Below are positions 1 to 5,936 of a stretch of 8,177 nucleotides of DNA, in pieces. A program made the position numbers and the translations under genes. The number at the start of each line of letters is the position of its first letter. Position 1 is the first letter of the stretch. Under the pieces are notes generated by a model. The model was not told the origin of the DNA, ran no database searches, and saw nothing but the letters and a program-made list of their open reading frames with translations. The stretch covers positions 1 through 8,177 of the forward strand of contig CAYLZW010000261.1 of assembly GCA_964388085.1 (NCBI GenBank). Reading direction: 5' to 3'. The stretch comes from CAYLZW01 sp964388085 (GTDB lineage: Bacteria > Myxococcota > UBA727 > CAYLZW01).

Positions 1-63
1 CTCGCGTACGCGCGGCTCGCCGTTCTCCTCCCAGTTCACCGTGAGCTCGTCGAGCGACTGCAC
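1..63 (-). CDS. Possible 5' end of an unrecognised gene (partial)
   Basis: On the minus strand a GTG at 63-61 opens a frame that stays open to the window edge. It gives 21 codons reading VQSLDELTVNWEENGEPRVR and one more residue. Twenty of the 21 codons end in G or C and the product is hydrophilic with a normal composition, as expected for real coding sequence here. A purine-rich AAGGGG lies about 7 bases upstream of the GTG, and an in-frame TGA at 80-78 rules out a longer start. The frame begins just after the rplC terminator, so it would be a separate transcription unit or a readthrough partner. It does not look like the start of ribosomal protein L4, the usual neighbour of rplC. I do not recognise the family. 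Confidence 0.4.
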   Translation of the reverse strand, partial: MQSLDELTVNWEENGEPRVRE

Positions 64-83
64 GCGCGTCCCCTTCGTTCAGG

Positions 84-129
84 CCCAAAAGAGAAGCGCC
101 CCTCGAGCCCGTGAAGGCGAAGGGGCGCT
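84..129 (-). terminator. Rho-independent terminator after rplC
   Basis: Read on the minus strand, AGCGCCCCT (129-121) and AGGGGCGCT (103-95) form a perfect 9-bp GC-rich stem. The 17-nt loop can pair internally (GCC with GGC). The stem is followed directly by the T-rich tract TCTCTTTT (94-87). It starts about 33 bases after the rplC stop codon. Stem, position and U-tract all fit an intrinsic terminator, which would end the rplC transcript before any further ribosomal gene. Confidence 0.7.
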
Positions 130-162
130 CTTCGAAGCAGCGAGGCTCTCCTCGAGCTCCGC

Positions 163-900
163 TTACTTCTTCTTCTTGGCGGGGCCGCCGCCGGACTTCG
201 ACGCCTTCATCGGGTTCTTCGAAGCCTCCTGCGCCTCGCTCGAGAGCCCCGGGATCTTGCGCGCCTTGTGCACCGACGGGCGGACCTCGAGGAGGCTGCC
301 CTTGGCGCCCGGCACCGCGCCGCGCACGAGGAGGAGGTTTCGGTCCGTGATGATCTGCACGAGGTTGATGTTCGTGACCGTCACGCGCTCGTCGCCCATG
401 TGACCGGCCATGTGCTTGCCCTTGAAGACCTTACCGGGGCGCGAGCGCATGCCGATGGAGCCGCCGTGCCGGAAGTACTCGTGCGTACCGTGCGTGGCGC
501 GGAAGCCCTTCATGTTGTGGCGCTTCATGACGCCCGCGAAGCCCTTGCCCTTCGAGATACCGGAGACGTCGACGCTGCTCACGCCGTCGAACAGCTCGAG
601 CGGCAGGCTCTGGCCGATCTCGTACTGAGCGAGCTGCTCCTCGCTGACGCGGAGCTCTCGCAGCACGCGGCGCGGGGCCTGCTCGGCCTTCTTGTAGTGG
701 CCGGTGGTGGGCTTGTTGACCCGCTTCGGGCTCTTGTCGCCGTAGCCGACCTGGAGCGCGGTGTAGCCGTCGTTCTCCAGGGTGCGCTTCTGCACGATGG
801 CGTGCGGCTCGATCTGAAGGATGGTCACGGGGATGCGCACGCCTTCGGGGGTGAAGATCTGCGTCATTCCGACCTTGGTCGCGAGGATACCCAGCGTCAT
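163..900 (-). CDS. rplC: 50S ribosomal protein L3
   Basis: L3 is an early-assembly protein of the large subunit that binds 23S rRNA and reaches towards the peptidyl transferase centre. The 245-residue product starts MTLGILATKVGMTQIF, the typical L3 N-terminus. It keeps the conserved core: GISKGKGFAGVMKRH (about 114-128), GSIG (147-150), PGKVFKGKHMAGHMGDERVT (155-174) and RNLLLVRGAVPGAKG (187-201). The ATG at 900 is preferred because AGGAG sits 5 bases upstream; an in-frame ATG at 918 has no ribosome binding site. The protein is longer than the usual 205-220 residues owing to a basic tail rich in Lys, Ser and Gly that ends KKKK. The two Gln residues of the E. coli GSIGQNQ loop, including methylated Gln150, are Met and Ser here. 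The gene has its own apparent promoter and terminator and no ribosomal neighbour in view. Confidence 0.97.
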   Translation of the reverse strand: MTLGILATKVGMTQIFTPEGVRIPVTILQIEPHAIVQKRTLENDGYTALQVGYGDKSPKRVNKPTTGHYKKAEQAPRRVLRELRVSEEQLAQYEIGQSLPLELFDGVSSVDVSGISKGKGFAGVMKRHNMKGFRATHGTHEYFRHGGSIGMRSRPGKVFKGKHMAGHMGDERVTVTNINLVQIITDRNLLLVRGAVPGAKGSLLEVRPSVHKARKIPGLSSEAQEASKNPMKASKSGGGPAKKKK

Positions 901-936
901 GTCTGCTCCTGCGGTCATTCACGCGACGGCGTCAGA

Positions 937-966
937 GGACCACGTCCCCGGCCGCGGAGATCGCGG
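937..966 (-). other. Two small hairpins in the rplC leader
   Basis: Within the predicted rplC 5' untranslated region, two perfect inverted repeats follow one another. CCGCG-GAGAT-CGCGG (952-966) has a 5-bp stem and GGAC-CAC-GTCC (937-947) has a 4-bp stem. Such short stems arise easily in GC-rich DNA. They are recorded because ribosomal protein operons are often controlled through structured leaders. No match to a known L3 or L4 regulatory leader is claimed. Confidence 0.25.
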
Positions 967-977
967 CGGGAGGGCGG

Positions 978-1005
978 AACCTAGCGGCTGCACCGGCCGC
1001 GTCAA
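978..1005 (-). promoter_or_regulatory. Candidate sigma-70-type promoter of rplC
   Basis: On the minus strand TTGACG (1005-1000) matches 5 of 6 bases of the -35 consensus. It is followed after a 16-bp spacer by TAGGTT (983-978), which matches 3 of 6 of the -10 consensus including the first T, the A and the last T. Transcription would start near 971, giving a leader of about 70 bases before the rplC ATG. The element lies between the stop codon of the upstream exported-protein gene (1031) and rplC, so rplC need not depend on upstream transcription. Confidence 0.5.
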
Positions 1006-1030
1006 CCTCATCGAACCGGCGCCGCGGCCA

Positions 1031-1885
1031 TCAGAGCTCGCAGCAGAGCAGCCGATAGCTCGAGAAGTCGAAGTCGCCGCCGCCGTAGCAGGCTTCGTTC
1101 TCTCCGATGTTGATCCCGGCGACGAACTTCTGGTCGGGGCAGACCTGATCTCCGCAGCCATAGGCCGTCCAGGTACAGTTTTCGCGGCTGTTGCCGAGCG
1201 CCGAGACGTCGCCGTTCGCGGTCAGGGTCCCGCTCGAGGCCAAGGCAGCGACCTGGCCGCCGGCGCCGTTTCCGAACACGACGCCGTTGCCGGAGTACCA
1301 GTTCAGGTAGAGGCGCCCGTCGCTGCCGGTGCCGAGCGCGCTGTCGTTGGCGTCGATGTGCAGGTTGCCGACCTCGTTCGAGCCGGCCACGCGGGCGCTG
1401 CTCATGCGCAGGCCTGCGCCGACGTGCACGTCGCCGTCGACGTCCAGCGCCTCCGCGATGTGGGCGCTCGCCGCCGTGAAGAAGCTACCGATCCCGGAGG
1501 TCGACGCGGCGATGGCCGGCACCACGCGCTGCCTCCCGCCGAGCACGACCTCGGTGGCGCCGTCGATGACGCTGGCCCCGAGCCACATCTCGCGACCGAG
1601 CACACACACCTCGGGGATGGGGCCGATCTCGAGAGAGAACGCGCCGTTGTGCGCGCTGGTCGTGAGGTCGCTCGAGGTGAAGCACGCGGCGCCGCCGGCC
1701 GCCTGGTTGAACACGGAGAAGCGCACGGTCAGCGGGCCGTCCACGCCTTCGCCGCTGAGCTCGACGCGCCCGGAGTAGGGGATGACGAGGCCGCTCGGCG
1801 TGCCGAGGTCGGCGTAGGCGAAGAACGACAGCAACGAGACGCCGCCGATGGCGACGGTGAGGGGGAGCCAGCGGCGCGACATCAT
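1031..1885 (-). CDS. Exported protein with beta-rich tail-fibre-like stem and Cys-rich C-terminus
   Basis: The 284-residue product begins MMSRRWLPLT and has a typical Sec signal peptide: RR, a hydrophobic stretch of about 18 residues, then FAYA|D with likely cleavage after residue 25. There is no lipobox. Residues about 34-130 look like an N-terminal beta-sandwich domain (IPYSGRVELSGEGVDG, then LTVRFSVFNQAAGGAACF). Such domains occur in many secreted proteins of uncertain role. Residues about 145-230 hold short beta-repeat motifs (LDVDGDVHVG, NLHIDAND, LYLNWYSGNGVVFGNG) resembling tail-fibre or adhesin stems. The C-terminus carries six cysteines (237, 244, 249, 266, 281, 282) and ends LLCCEL, suggesting a disulfide-stabilised cap. 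The start at 1885 is chosen over one at 1942 because AGGA lies 6 bases upstream and the signal peptide then begins correctly. Its role is unknown; surface adhesion is only a guess. Confidence 0.8.
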   Translation of the reverse strand: MMSRRWLPLTVAIGGVSLLSFFAYADLGTPSGLVIPYSGRVELSGEGVDGPLTVRFSVFNQAAGGAACFTSSDLTTSAHNGAFSLEIGPIPEVCVLGREMWLGASVIDGATEVVLGGRQRVVPAIAASTSGIGSFFTAASAHIAEALDVDGDVHVGAGLRMSSARVAGSNEVGNLHIDANDSALGTGSDGRLYLNWYSGNGVVFGNGAGGQVAALASSGTLTANGDVSALGNSRENCTWTAYGCGDQVCPDQKFVAGINIGENEACYGGGDFDFSSYRLLCCEL

Positions 1886-1929
1886 GTTGGGTCCTACGGC
1901 GGGGAGCCATGCGCCGGCAGCGGCGGCCG

Positions 1930-1941
1930 GTGACTGTAGCA
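1930..1941 (-). promoter_or_regulatory. Weak extended -10 candidate for the exported-protein gene
   Basis: The minus strand reads TTTTGCTACAGT in an otherwise very GC-rich stretch. TACAGT (1938-1933) matches 4 of 6 bases of the -10 consensus and is preceded by TGC, an extended -10 arrangement. There is no recognisable -35 at the right distance. It would give a leader of about 40 bases. This is a weak call, based mainly on position and AT content. Confidence 0.25.
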
Positions 1942-2047
1942 AAACGCCCGCGCCCGTCGCGCGGAAACGCAGGTCTGTGGCGGCGTCGCCGGAGGGGTGT
2001 CGTCATCCGGTGCGAGAGCCGCTAACCCACCCGGCGACGGAGGGCTC

Positions 2048-2506
2048 ATGGCGTACGACCTCAAGATCACCGGCCTCGCCAACAAGGACGCGCTCAAGCA
2101 GGAGGGCGCCAAAGATCACCGCCTCTACAAGTTCGCGTTGAGCGCCGCGCCGGACGGCTTCTGGGTGCTCCTGCTGCAGCAGGCGGCGCGCGAGGCGCAC
2201 GACGTGACGGTGAGCGGCAGCGCGGGGCAGACCGAGCTGTGGGCGACGGCGAACGCGGACGTCTCGGTGAAGCGCGTGCTCGAGGCCGCGAAGCAGGCCG
2301 TGCGCTCGGCAAACCGGGACGCCAACGCGTCCGACGCGCAGTTCAAACGCGCGGCCGAGGAGAAGGCCGCGAGCCTGGCCGCGTATCAGGATCGGTTCGT
2401 CGCCGAGCTCGACGAGCTCGACTTCGAGGACGCCGGCGCCGACGCCGCGGCCGCCGACGGAGAGGCCGGCGCGGAGCCGGACGGCGGCGGCCCCCCGAGC
2501 CCCTGA
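2048..2506 (+). CDS. Small acidic-tailed protein of unknown function
   Basis: This 152-residue soluble protein has no signal peptide or membrane segment and I do not recognise its family. The ATG at 2048 is preceded by GGAGGG at 2039-2044, a strong though closely spaced ribosome binding site, which favours it over upstream starts. Residues 1-70 look like a mixed alpha/beta fold (MAYDLKITGLANKDALKQEG at the start, FWVLLLQQAAREAHDVTVSG in the core). Residues about 73-126 are predicted as long charged helices with a possible coiled-coil character. Residues 127-148 form an Asp/Glu/Ala/Gly-rich acidic tail, probably disordered. Third positions are almost all G or C, supporting a real gene. It is transcribed divergently from the exported-protein gene and converges on the beta-helix lipoprotein across the 14-bp repeat array. 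The neighbours give no hint of function. Confidence 0.8.
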   Translation: MAYDLKITGLANKDALKQEGAKDHRLYKFALSAAPDGFWVLLLQQAAREAHDVTVSGSAGQTELWATANADVSVKRVLEAAKQAVRSANRDANASDAQFKRAAEEKAASLAAYQDRFVAELDELDFEDAGADAAAADGEAGAEPDGGGPPSP

Positions 2507-2530
2507 ACCGGGGCCGGAGGGCCGCTTCGC

Positions 2531-2566
2531 GTCGCTCACGAATCGTCGCTCACGAATCGTCGCTCA
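2531..2566. repeat. 14-bp tandem repeat array, left flank of gap
   Basis: The unit GTCGCTCACGAATC occurs at 2531-2544 and 2545-2558, followed by a partial copy (2559-2566) that runs into the N gap. The units are directly adjacent with no spacers. Each contains ACGAATCGT across the unit junction, an odd dyad (ACGA-A-TCGT). The array begins about 24 bases after the stop codon of the small acidic protein. Confidence 0.9.
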
Positions 2567-2666
2567 NNNNNNNNNNNNNNNNNNNNNNNNNNNNNNNNNN
2601 NNNNNNNNNNNNNNNNNNNNNNNNNNNNNNNNNNNNNNNNNNNNNNNNNNNNNNNNNNNNNNNNNN
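2567..2666. other. Assembly gap of exactly 100 N
   Basis: The 100 consecutive N match the conventional placeholder for a scaffold gap of unknown length. Both edges lie inside the 14-bp repeat, so the gap most likely results from repeat collapse. The left edge ends at unit position 8 and the right edge resumes at position 9, so the phase continues as if nothing or a whole number of units were missing. One hundred is not a multiple of 14, so the literal gap size is probably not the true size. Confidence 0.95.
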
Positions 2667-2736
2667 CGAATCGTCGCGCACGAATCGTCGCGCACGAATC
2701 GTCGCGCACGAATCGTCGCGCACGAATCGTCGCGCT
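2667..2736. repeat. 14-bp tandem repeat array, right flank of gap
   Basis: Five consecutive copies of CGAATCGTCGCGCA run from 2667; the fifth differs only in its last base (T for A). In the left-flank phase the unit reads GTCGCGCACGAATC, one base different from the left-flank unit (G for T at position 6). The last repeat base at 2736 is also the final base of the TGA stop codon of the minus-strand lipoprotein gene, so the array directly abuts a coding region. Alternating TCGT and ACGA elements give many overlapping short dyads. Confidence 0.9.
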
Positions 2737-4559
2737 CAGCAGCCGGTCTCGAAGAACACGCCGAGCGGCGTGGTGTTGCTCGTCAGCGTGGGCGTCGAGT
2801 CGCAGTCGACGTAGACGTCGTGCTGCGCGTTGCTCTCGAACGTCGTGTTCGAGACGGTGACCTTCGACTGGGTCGCGTCGAAGGTGATCGCGCCGTGCTG
2901 GCCGAGCGAGTCCTCGCCCGCGTGGCGAATGAGCGCGTAGTCCACGATGCTCGCGTTCATCGTCTCCGCGTCGAAATAGAGCCCAAGCCAGCTGCCGGCG
3001 GCCGGCGTCGGCTGGCTGCTCTCGAAGACGACGGGATTGTCCACGGCGCCTTGCACGACGAGGCCACCCGGCCAGCCCCCTCCCACGCGGAACCACGCGC
3101 CCTGCGGGAAGCGGAACACGCCGCCGGCGTTGATGCTCAGCACCGGGTTGTTGTCGCCGGCGACGTTGATGTCACCGACCACCTGCCACGGCACCGGCTG
3201 CGCGAGCCAGGTCTGCGTCGCCTCCACGTAGGCGCCGTCGATGCGGTTCAGCGATGTGTCGGTGTAGACGAGATCGTCGTCGATGCTGCCGACCACCGGC
3301 GCCTGCAGCCACAGGCCGAGGTCGCAGGTGTCGAACGTGTTCGCGCGGAACGAGGCGAACGAGGACTCGTCCGTCCTCACCGACACCGCCGCCTGCTGGC
3401 AGTCCGAGAACAGCACGTCCTCGACGCTGACGCGGCCGGGCAGGGTGCCGTCGAGGGTCAGGCAGCCGCGCGCGCCGAGCGAGTCCTCGCCCGCGAAGCG
3501 CACCTGCACCTGCTCGAGGCGCGTGCCGTTCAGGGTGTTGCCGGCGAGATAGAGCCCAAGCCAGCTCCCGGCCGCGGGCGCGTCCTGGCTGCTCTCGAAC
3601 ACCACGGGGGCGCTCTCCGTACCGACGGCGAGCAGGCCGCCGGGGTTGTTCGAGCCCACCCGCAGCCACGCCGCCTGCGCGAAGCGGAGCACCGAGCCCG
3701 CTTCGATCGTGAGCACGGGGCTGTCCTCGCCGTCGACGTTGATGTCGCCGAGCACCTCGTACGGCACGGGCTGCGCGACCCAGGTCTGCGTCGACTCCAC
3801 GTAGTCGCCGTCGATGCGGTTTTGCGCCACGTCCGTGTAGCTCGCCGCCTCGGGGATGCTGGCGACGGTGCTCGCGTGCAGCCACAGGCCGACGGGCGCG
3901 CGCACGAGCTTGTTGGCCGAGAAGGACGCGAGGCTCGAGCCCTCCGACTTGATGGAGAGCGCGGCGAGCGCGCAGTCCTCGAAAGTGGAGCTGTCGATGC
4001 TGATGCGGCCAGCCGGTGTGCCATCGACGGTGAGGCAGCCGCGCCCACCGAGCGCGTCCTCGCCGCCGTTTCGCAGCGTCACGCCGCGCAGCACGGTGCC
4101 GCTCAGCACCTCGTCGGCGAAGTACACGCCGATCCAGGCGCCGGCCCCCGCGGCGGTGTCGAGGGAGGTCAGCACGATCGGCTCCCCGTCCGTGGCGTCC
4201 GCGACGAGGCGGCCGCTGCCGTTCGCGCCGACGCGAAGCCACTCGCCGGCGGGGAAGCGCAGCTCGGTGCCCGGCTCGAGCGTCAGGGTCGCTCCGCCGC
4301 TCACCTCGAGGCCGCCCGCTAGCGCGTACGGGCTACACGCCGCCGTAAGGGTGGTGTCGACGGTGACGTCCTCGTCGACGGCGCACGGGTCGGGCCCGGC
4401 GTCTTCCCCTTCCCCTTCACCTTCACCTTCACCTTCGCCTTCGCCTTCGCTCCCTGCGTCTTCGAGGGGCTCGCTGATGTCCGGCGTACAAGCGAGATCA
4501 GCGCCGCTCGTCGCGACGACGGCGGCCAACAACAACAGAGGGAAACTGCGCTTCGACAT
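2736..4559 (-). CDS. Probable surface lipoprotein with three beta-helix-like repeat modules
   Basis: The 607-residue product starts MSKRSFPLLLLAAVV, a signal peptide ending ADLAC. Cys24 is the likely lipidated residue, although the lipobox is not canonical (Asp at -3). A disordered linker follows, with seven Glu-Gly pairs at residues 38-51. The rest is three homologous modules with a period of about 191 residues. Trp107, Trp298 and Trp489 occupy the same place in the motif [F/A]xxxxW[L/F]RVG, and GEDSLG or GEDALG, AAGSWLGLY and AQPVP recur. Alternating short hydrophobic stretches suggest a right-handed parallel beta-helix of the pectate-lyase-like type, but no catalytic residues are evident. 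The start is set by GGAG 8 bases upstream and by the signal peptide; the open frame extending to 4880 overlaps the regulator gene and is spurious. It lies downstream of the sigma-54 activator on the same strand. Likely outer-membrane or cell surface; ligand unknown. Confidence 0.88.
   Translation of the reverse strand: MSKRSFPLLLLAAVVATSGADLACTPDISEPLEDAGSEGEGEGEGEGEGEGEDAGPDPCAVDEDVTVDTTLTAACSPYALAGGLEVSGGATLTLEPGTELRFPAGEWLRVGANGSGRLVADATDGEPIVLTSLDTAAGAGAWIGVYFADEVLSGTVLRGVTLRNGGEDALGGRGCLTVDGTPAGRISIDSSTFEDCALAALSIKSEGSSLASFSANKLVRAPVGLWLHASTVASIPEAASYTDVAQNRIDGDYVESTQTWVAQPVPYEVLGDINVDGEDSPVLTIEAGSVLRFAQAAWLRVGSNNPGGLLAVGTESAPVVFESSQDAPAAGSWLGLYLAGNTLNGTRLEQVQVRFAGEDSLGARGCLTLDGTLPGRVSVEDVLFSDCQQAAVSVRTDESSFASFRANTFDTCDLGLWLQAPVVGSIDDDLVYTDTSLNRIDGAYVEATQTWLAQPVPWQVVGDINVAGDNNPVLSINAGGVFRFPQGAWFRVGGGWPGGLVVQGAVDNPVVFESSQPTPAAGSWLGLYFDAETMNASIVDYALIRHAGEDSLGQHGAITFDATQSKVTVSNTTFESNAQHDVYVDCDSTPTLTSNTTPLGVFFETGC
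4407..4448 (-). repeat. Hexanucleotide repeat encoding a (Glu-Gly)7 linker
   Basis: Seven consecutive GAAGGN hexamers encode the Glu-Gly linker after the lipidated cysteine. Along the coding strand the third base of the Gly codon runs C, C, T, T, T, G, G, while every Glu codon is GAA. This is unlike the GAG preference elsewhere in the window and points to growth by slippage. Changes in copy number would stay in frame because the unit is 6 bp. Confidence 0.9.
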
Positions 4560-4672
4560 GTGCTGCTCTCCAAGCGGGCGACCCGCGTGAACTTCGGCGG
4601 ACTGTGCCGTGTCCGTCTCGCGAAAGCCACGCGGAGAGAGCGCAAATTCTGTTTCTGTCTGTTCTTGGATCA

Positions 4673-4691
4673 CGTCGTCGTGTTGACGACG
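4673..4691. repeat. Inverted repeat upstream of the lipoprotein gene
   Basis: CGTCGTC-GTGTT-GACGACG is a perfect 7-bp stem with a 5-base loop. It lies 35 bases beyond the regulator stop codon and about 115-132 bases before the lipoprotein ATG. There is no T-tract after it on the minus strand, so it is not a clear intrinsic terminator. It could be an operator, or a hairpin contributing to termination of the regulator transcript. Confidence 0.5.
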
Positions 4692-4702
4692 GGAGCGCGC
4701 GT

Positions 4703-4716
4703 GTGCGCCGGCGCAC
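4703..4716. repeat. Perfect 14-bp palindrome after the regulator stop codon
   Basis: GTGCGCCGGCGCAC is identical to its reverse complement. It lies 9 bases beyond the regulator stop codon, and about 144-157 bases before the lipoprotein start on the same strand. That distance would suit an enhancer-type binding site. I found no GG-N10-GC promoter pair on the minus strand between 4560 and 4680, so a sigma-54 role here is not supported. Confidence 0.5.
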
Positions 4717-4725
4717 CCGGACGGT

Positions 4726-5778
<1,053 letters not shown>

Positions 5779-5785
5779 GCGTTGC

Positions 5786-5815
5786 GTTTTAGGACTCGAC
5801 CCCCGGGCTTCGCAA
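5786..5815 (-). promoter_or_regulatory. Candidate promoter of the activator gene (leaderless transcript)
   Basis: On the minus strand TTGCGA (5815-5810; 4 of 6 bases match the -35 consensus) and TAAAAC (5791-5786; 4 of 6 match the -10) are separated by 18 bp. Transcription would begin about 7 bases on, essentially at the ATG at 5778. That agrees with the absence of any Shine-Dalgarno sequence before this ATG. Confidence 0.4.
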
Positions 5816-5825
5816 GGGATCCAGG

Positions 5826-5849
5826 GCGCTGTGTCGATGAGCACAGCGC
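5826..5849. promoter_or_regulatory. Perfect 8-bp-arm inverted repeat, candidate activator binding site
   Basis: GCGCTGTG-TCGATGAG-CACAGCGC has two perfect 8-base arms around an 8-base spacer. It includes TGT-N10-ACA (5830-5845), the same layout as the upstream activator sequence of NifA, another enhancer-binding protein of this family. Its centre is about 71 bases upstream of the predicted sigma-54 start for the cytochrome operon and about 60 bases upstream of the activator start. A dimeric Fis-type helix-turn-helix protein would suit such a site. Binding by the adjacent activator is inference. Confidence 0.55.
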
Positions 5850-5862
5850 ATGCGGATGCGCT
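5845..5862. repeat. Second overlapping inverted repeat in the divergent region
   Basis: AGCGCAT-GCGG-ATGCGCT is a perfect 7-bp stem with a 4-base loop. Its left arm overlaps the right arm of the larger dyad (5826-5849) by five bases. It may be a secondary half-site arrangement or chance; the two structures could not form together. Confidence 0.4.
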
Positions 5863-5882
5863 CCGAGGCCCAAAGGCGGGTG

Positions 5883-5898
5883 TGGCCCACGTCGTGCT
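5883..5898 (+). promoter_or_regulatory. Candidate sigma-54 (-24/-12) promoter of the cytochrome oxidase operon
   Basis: TGGCCC-ACGTC-GTGCT carries the invariant GG (5884-5885) and GC (5896-5897) at exactly the required 10-base separation. It matches 9 of the 12 defined bases of the consensus TGGCACG-N4-TTGCW. Transcription would start near 5909, about 28 bases before the cytochrome ATG. A sigma-54 activator gene lies next to it and a dyad lies upstream. GG-N10-GC alone is common in GC-rich DNA, so the call rests on the combination. Confidence 0.45.
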
Positions 5899-5936
5899 TT
5901 GGGGCCGAGCGGAAGTCGCCAGAAAGGCCGTTCGCG

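Noticed and set aside
821..1933. A 370-codon open frame on the plus strand
   Set aside because: It runs antisense to both rplC and the exported-protein gene, crosses their intergenic promoter region, and has low-complexity composition.
2000..2028. Promoter of the small acidic protein (TCGTCA-N17-TAACCC)
   Set aside because: The -10 match is poor and the arrangement is expected by chance in a 160-bp GC-rich gap.
2497..2513. Terminator after the small acidic protein (GCCCC-TGAACC-GGGGC)
   Set aside because: The stem is only 5 bp, overlaps the stop codon and is not followed by a T-tract.
2531..2736. CRISPR array
   Set aside because: Units are 14 bp and directly adjacent with no spacers, and no cas gene is nearby.
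2820..4322. A 500-codon open frame on the plus strand opposite the beta-helix lipoprotein
   Set aside because: Its product is Arg/Ala/His/Val-rich with no fold-like pattern, as expected for the antisense of a G/C-third-position gene. The minus strand has a signal peptide, a ribosome binding site and repeats.
4560..4680. Sigma-54 promoter for the lipoprotein gene
   Set aside because: I scanned the minus strand for GG-N10-GC across this stretch and found none.
5786..5815. Partial tRNA (minus-strand GGTCGAGTCC resembles a T-arm)
   Set aside because: One base is missing from the GGTTCGAGTCC pattern and no acceptor, D or anticodon arms can be folded around it.
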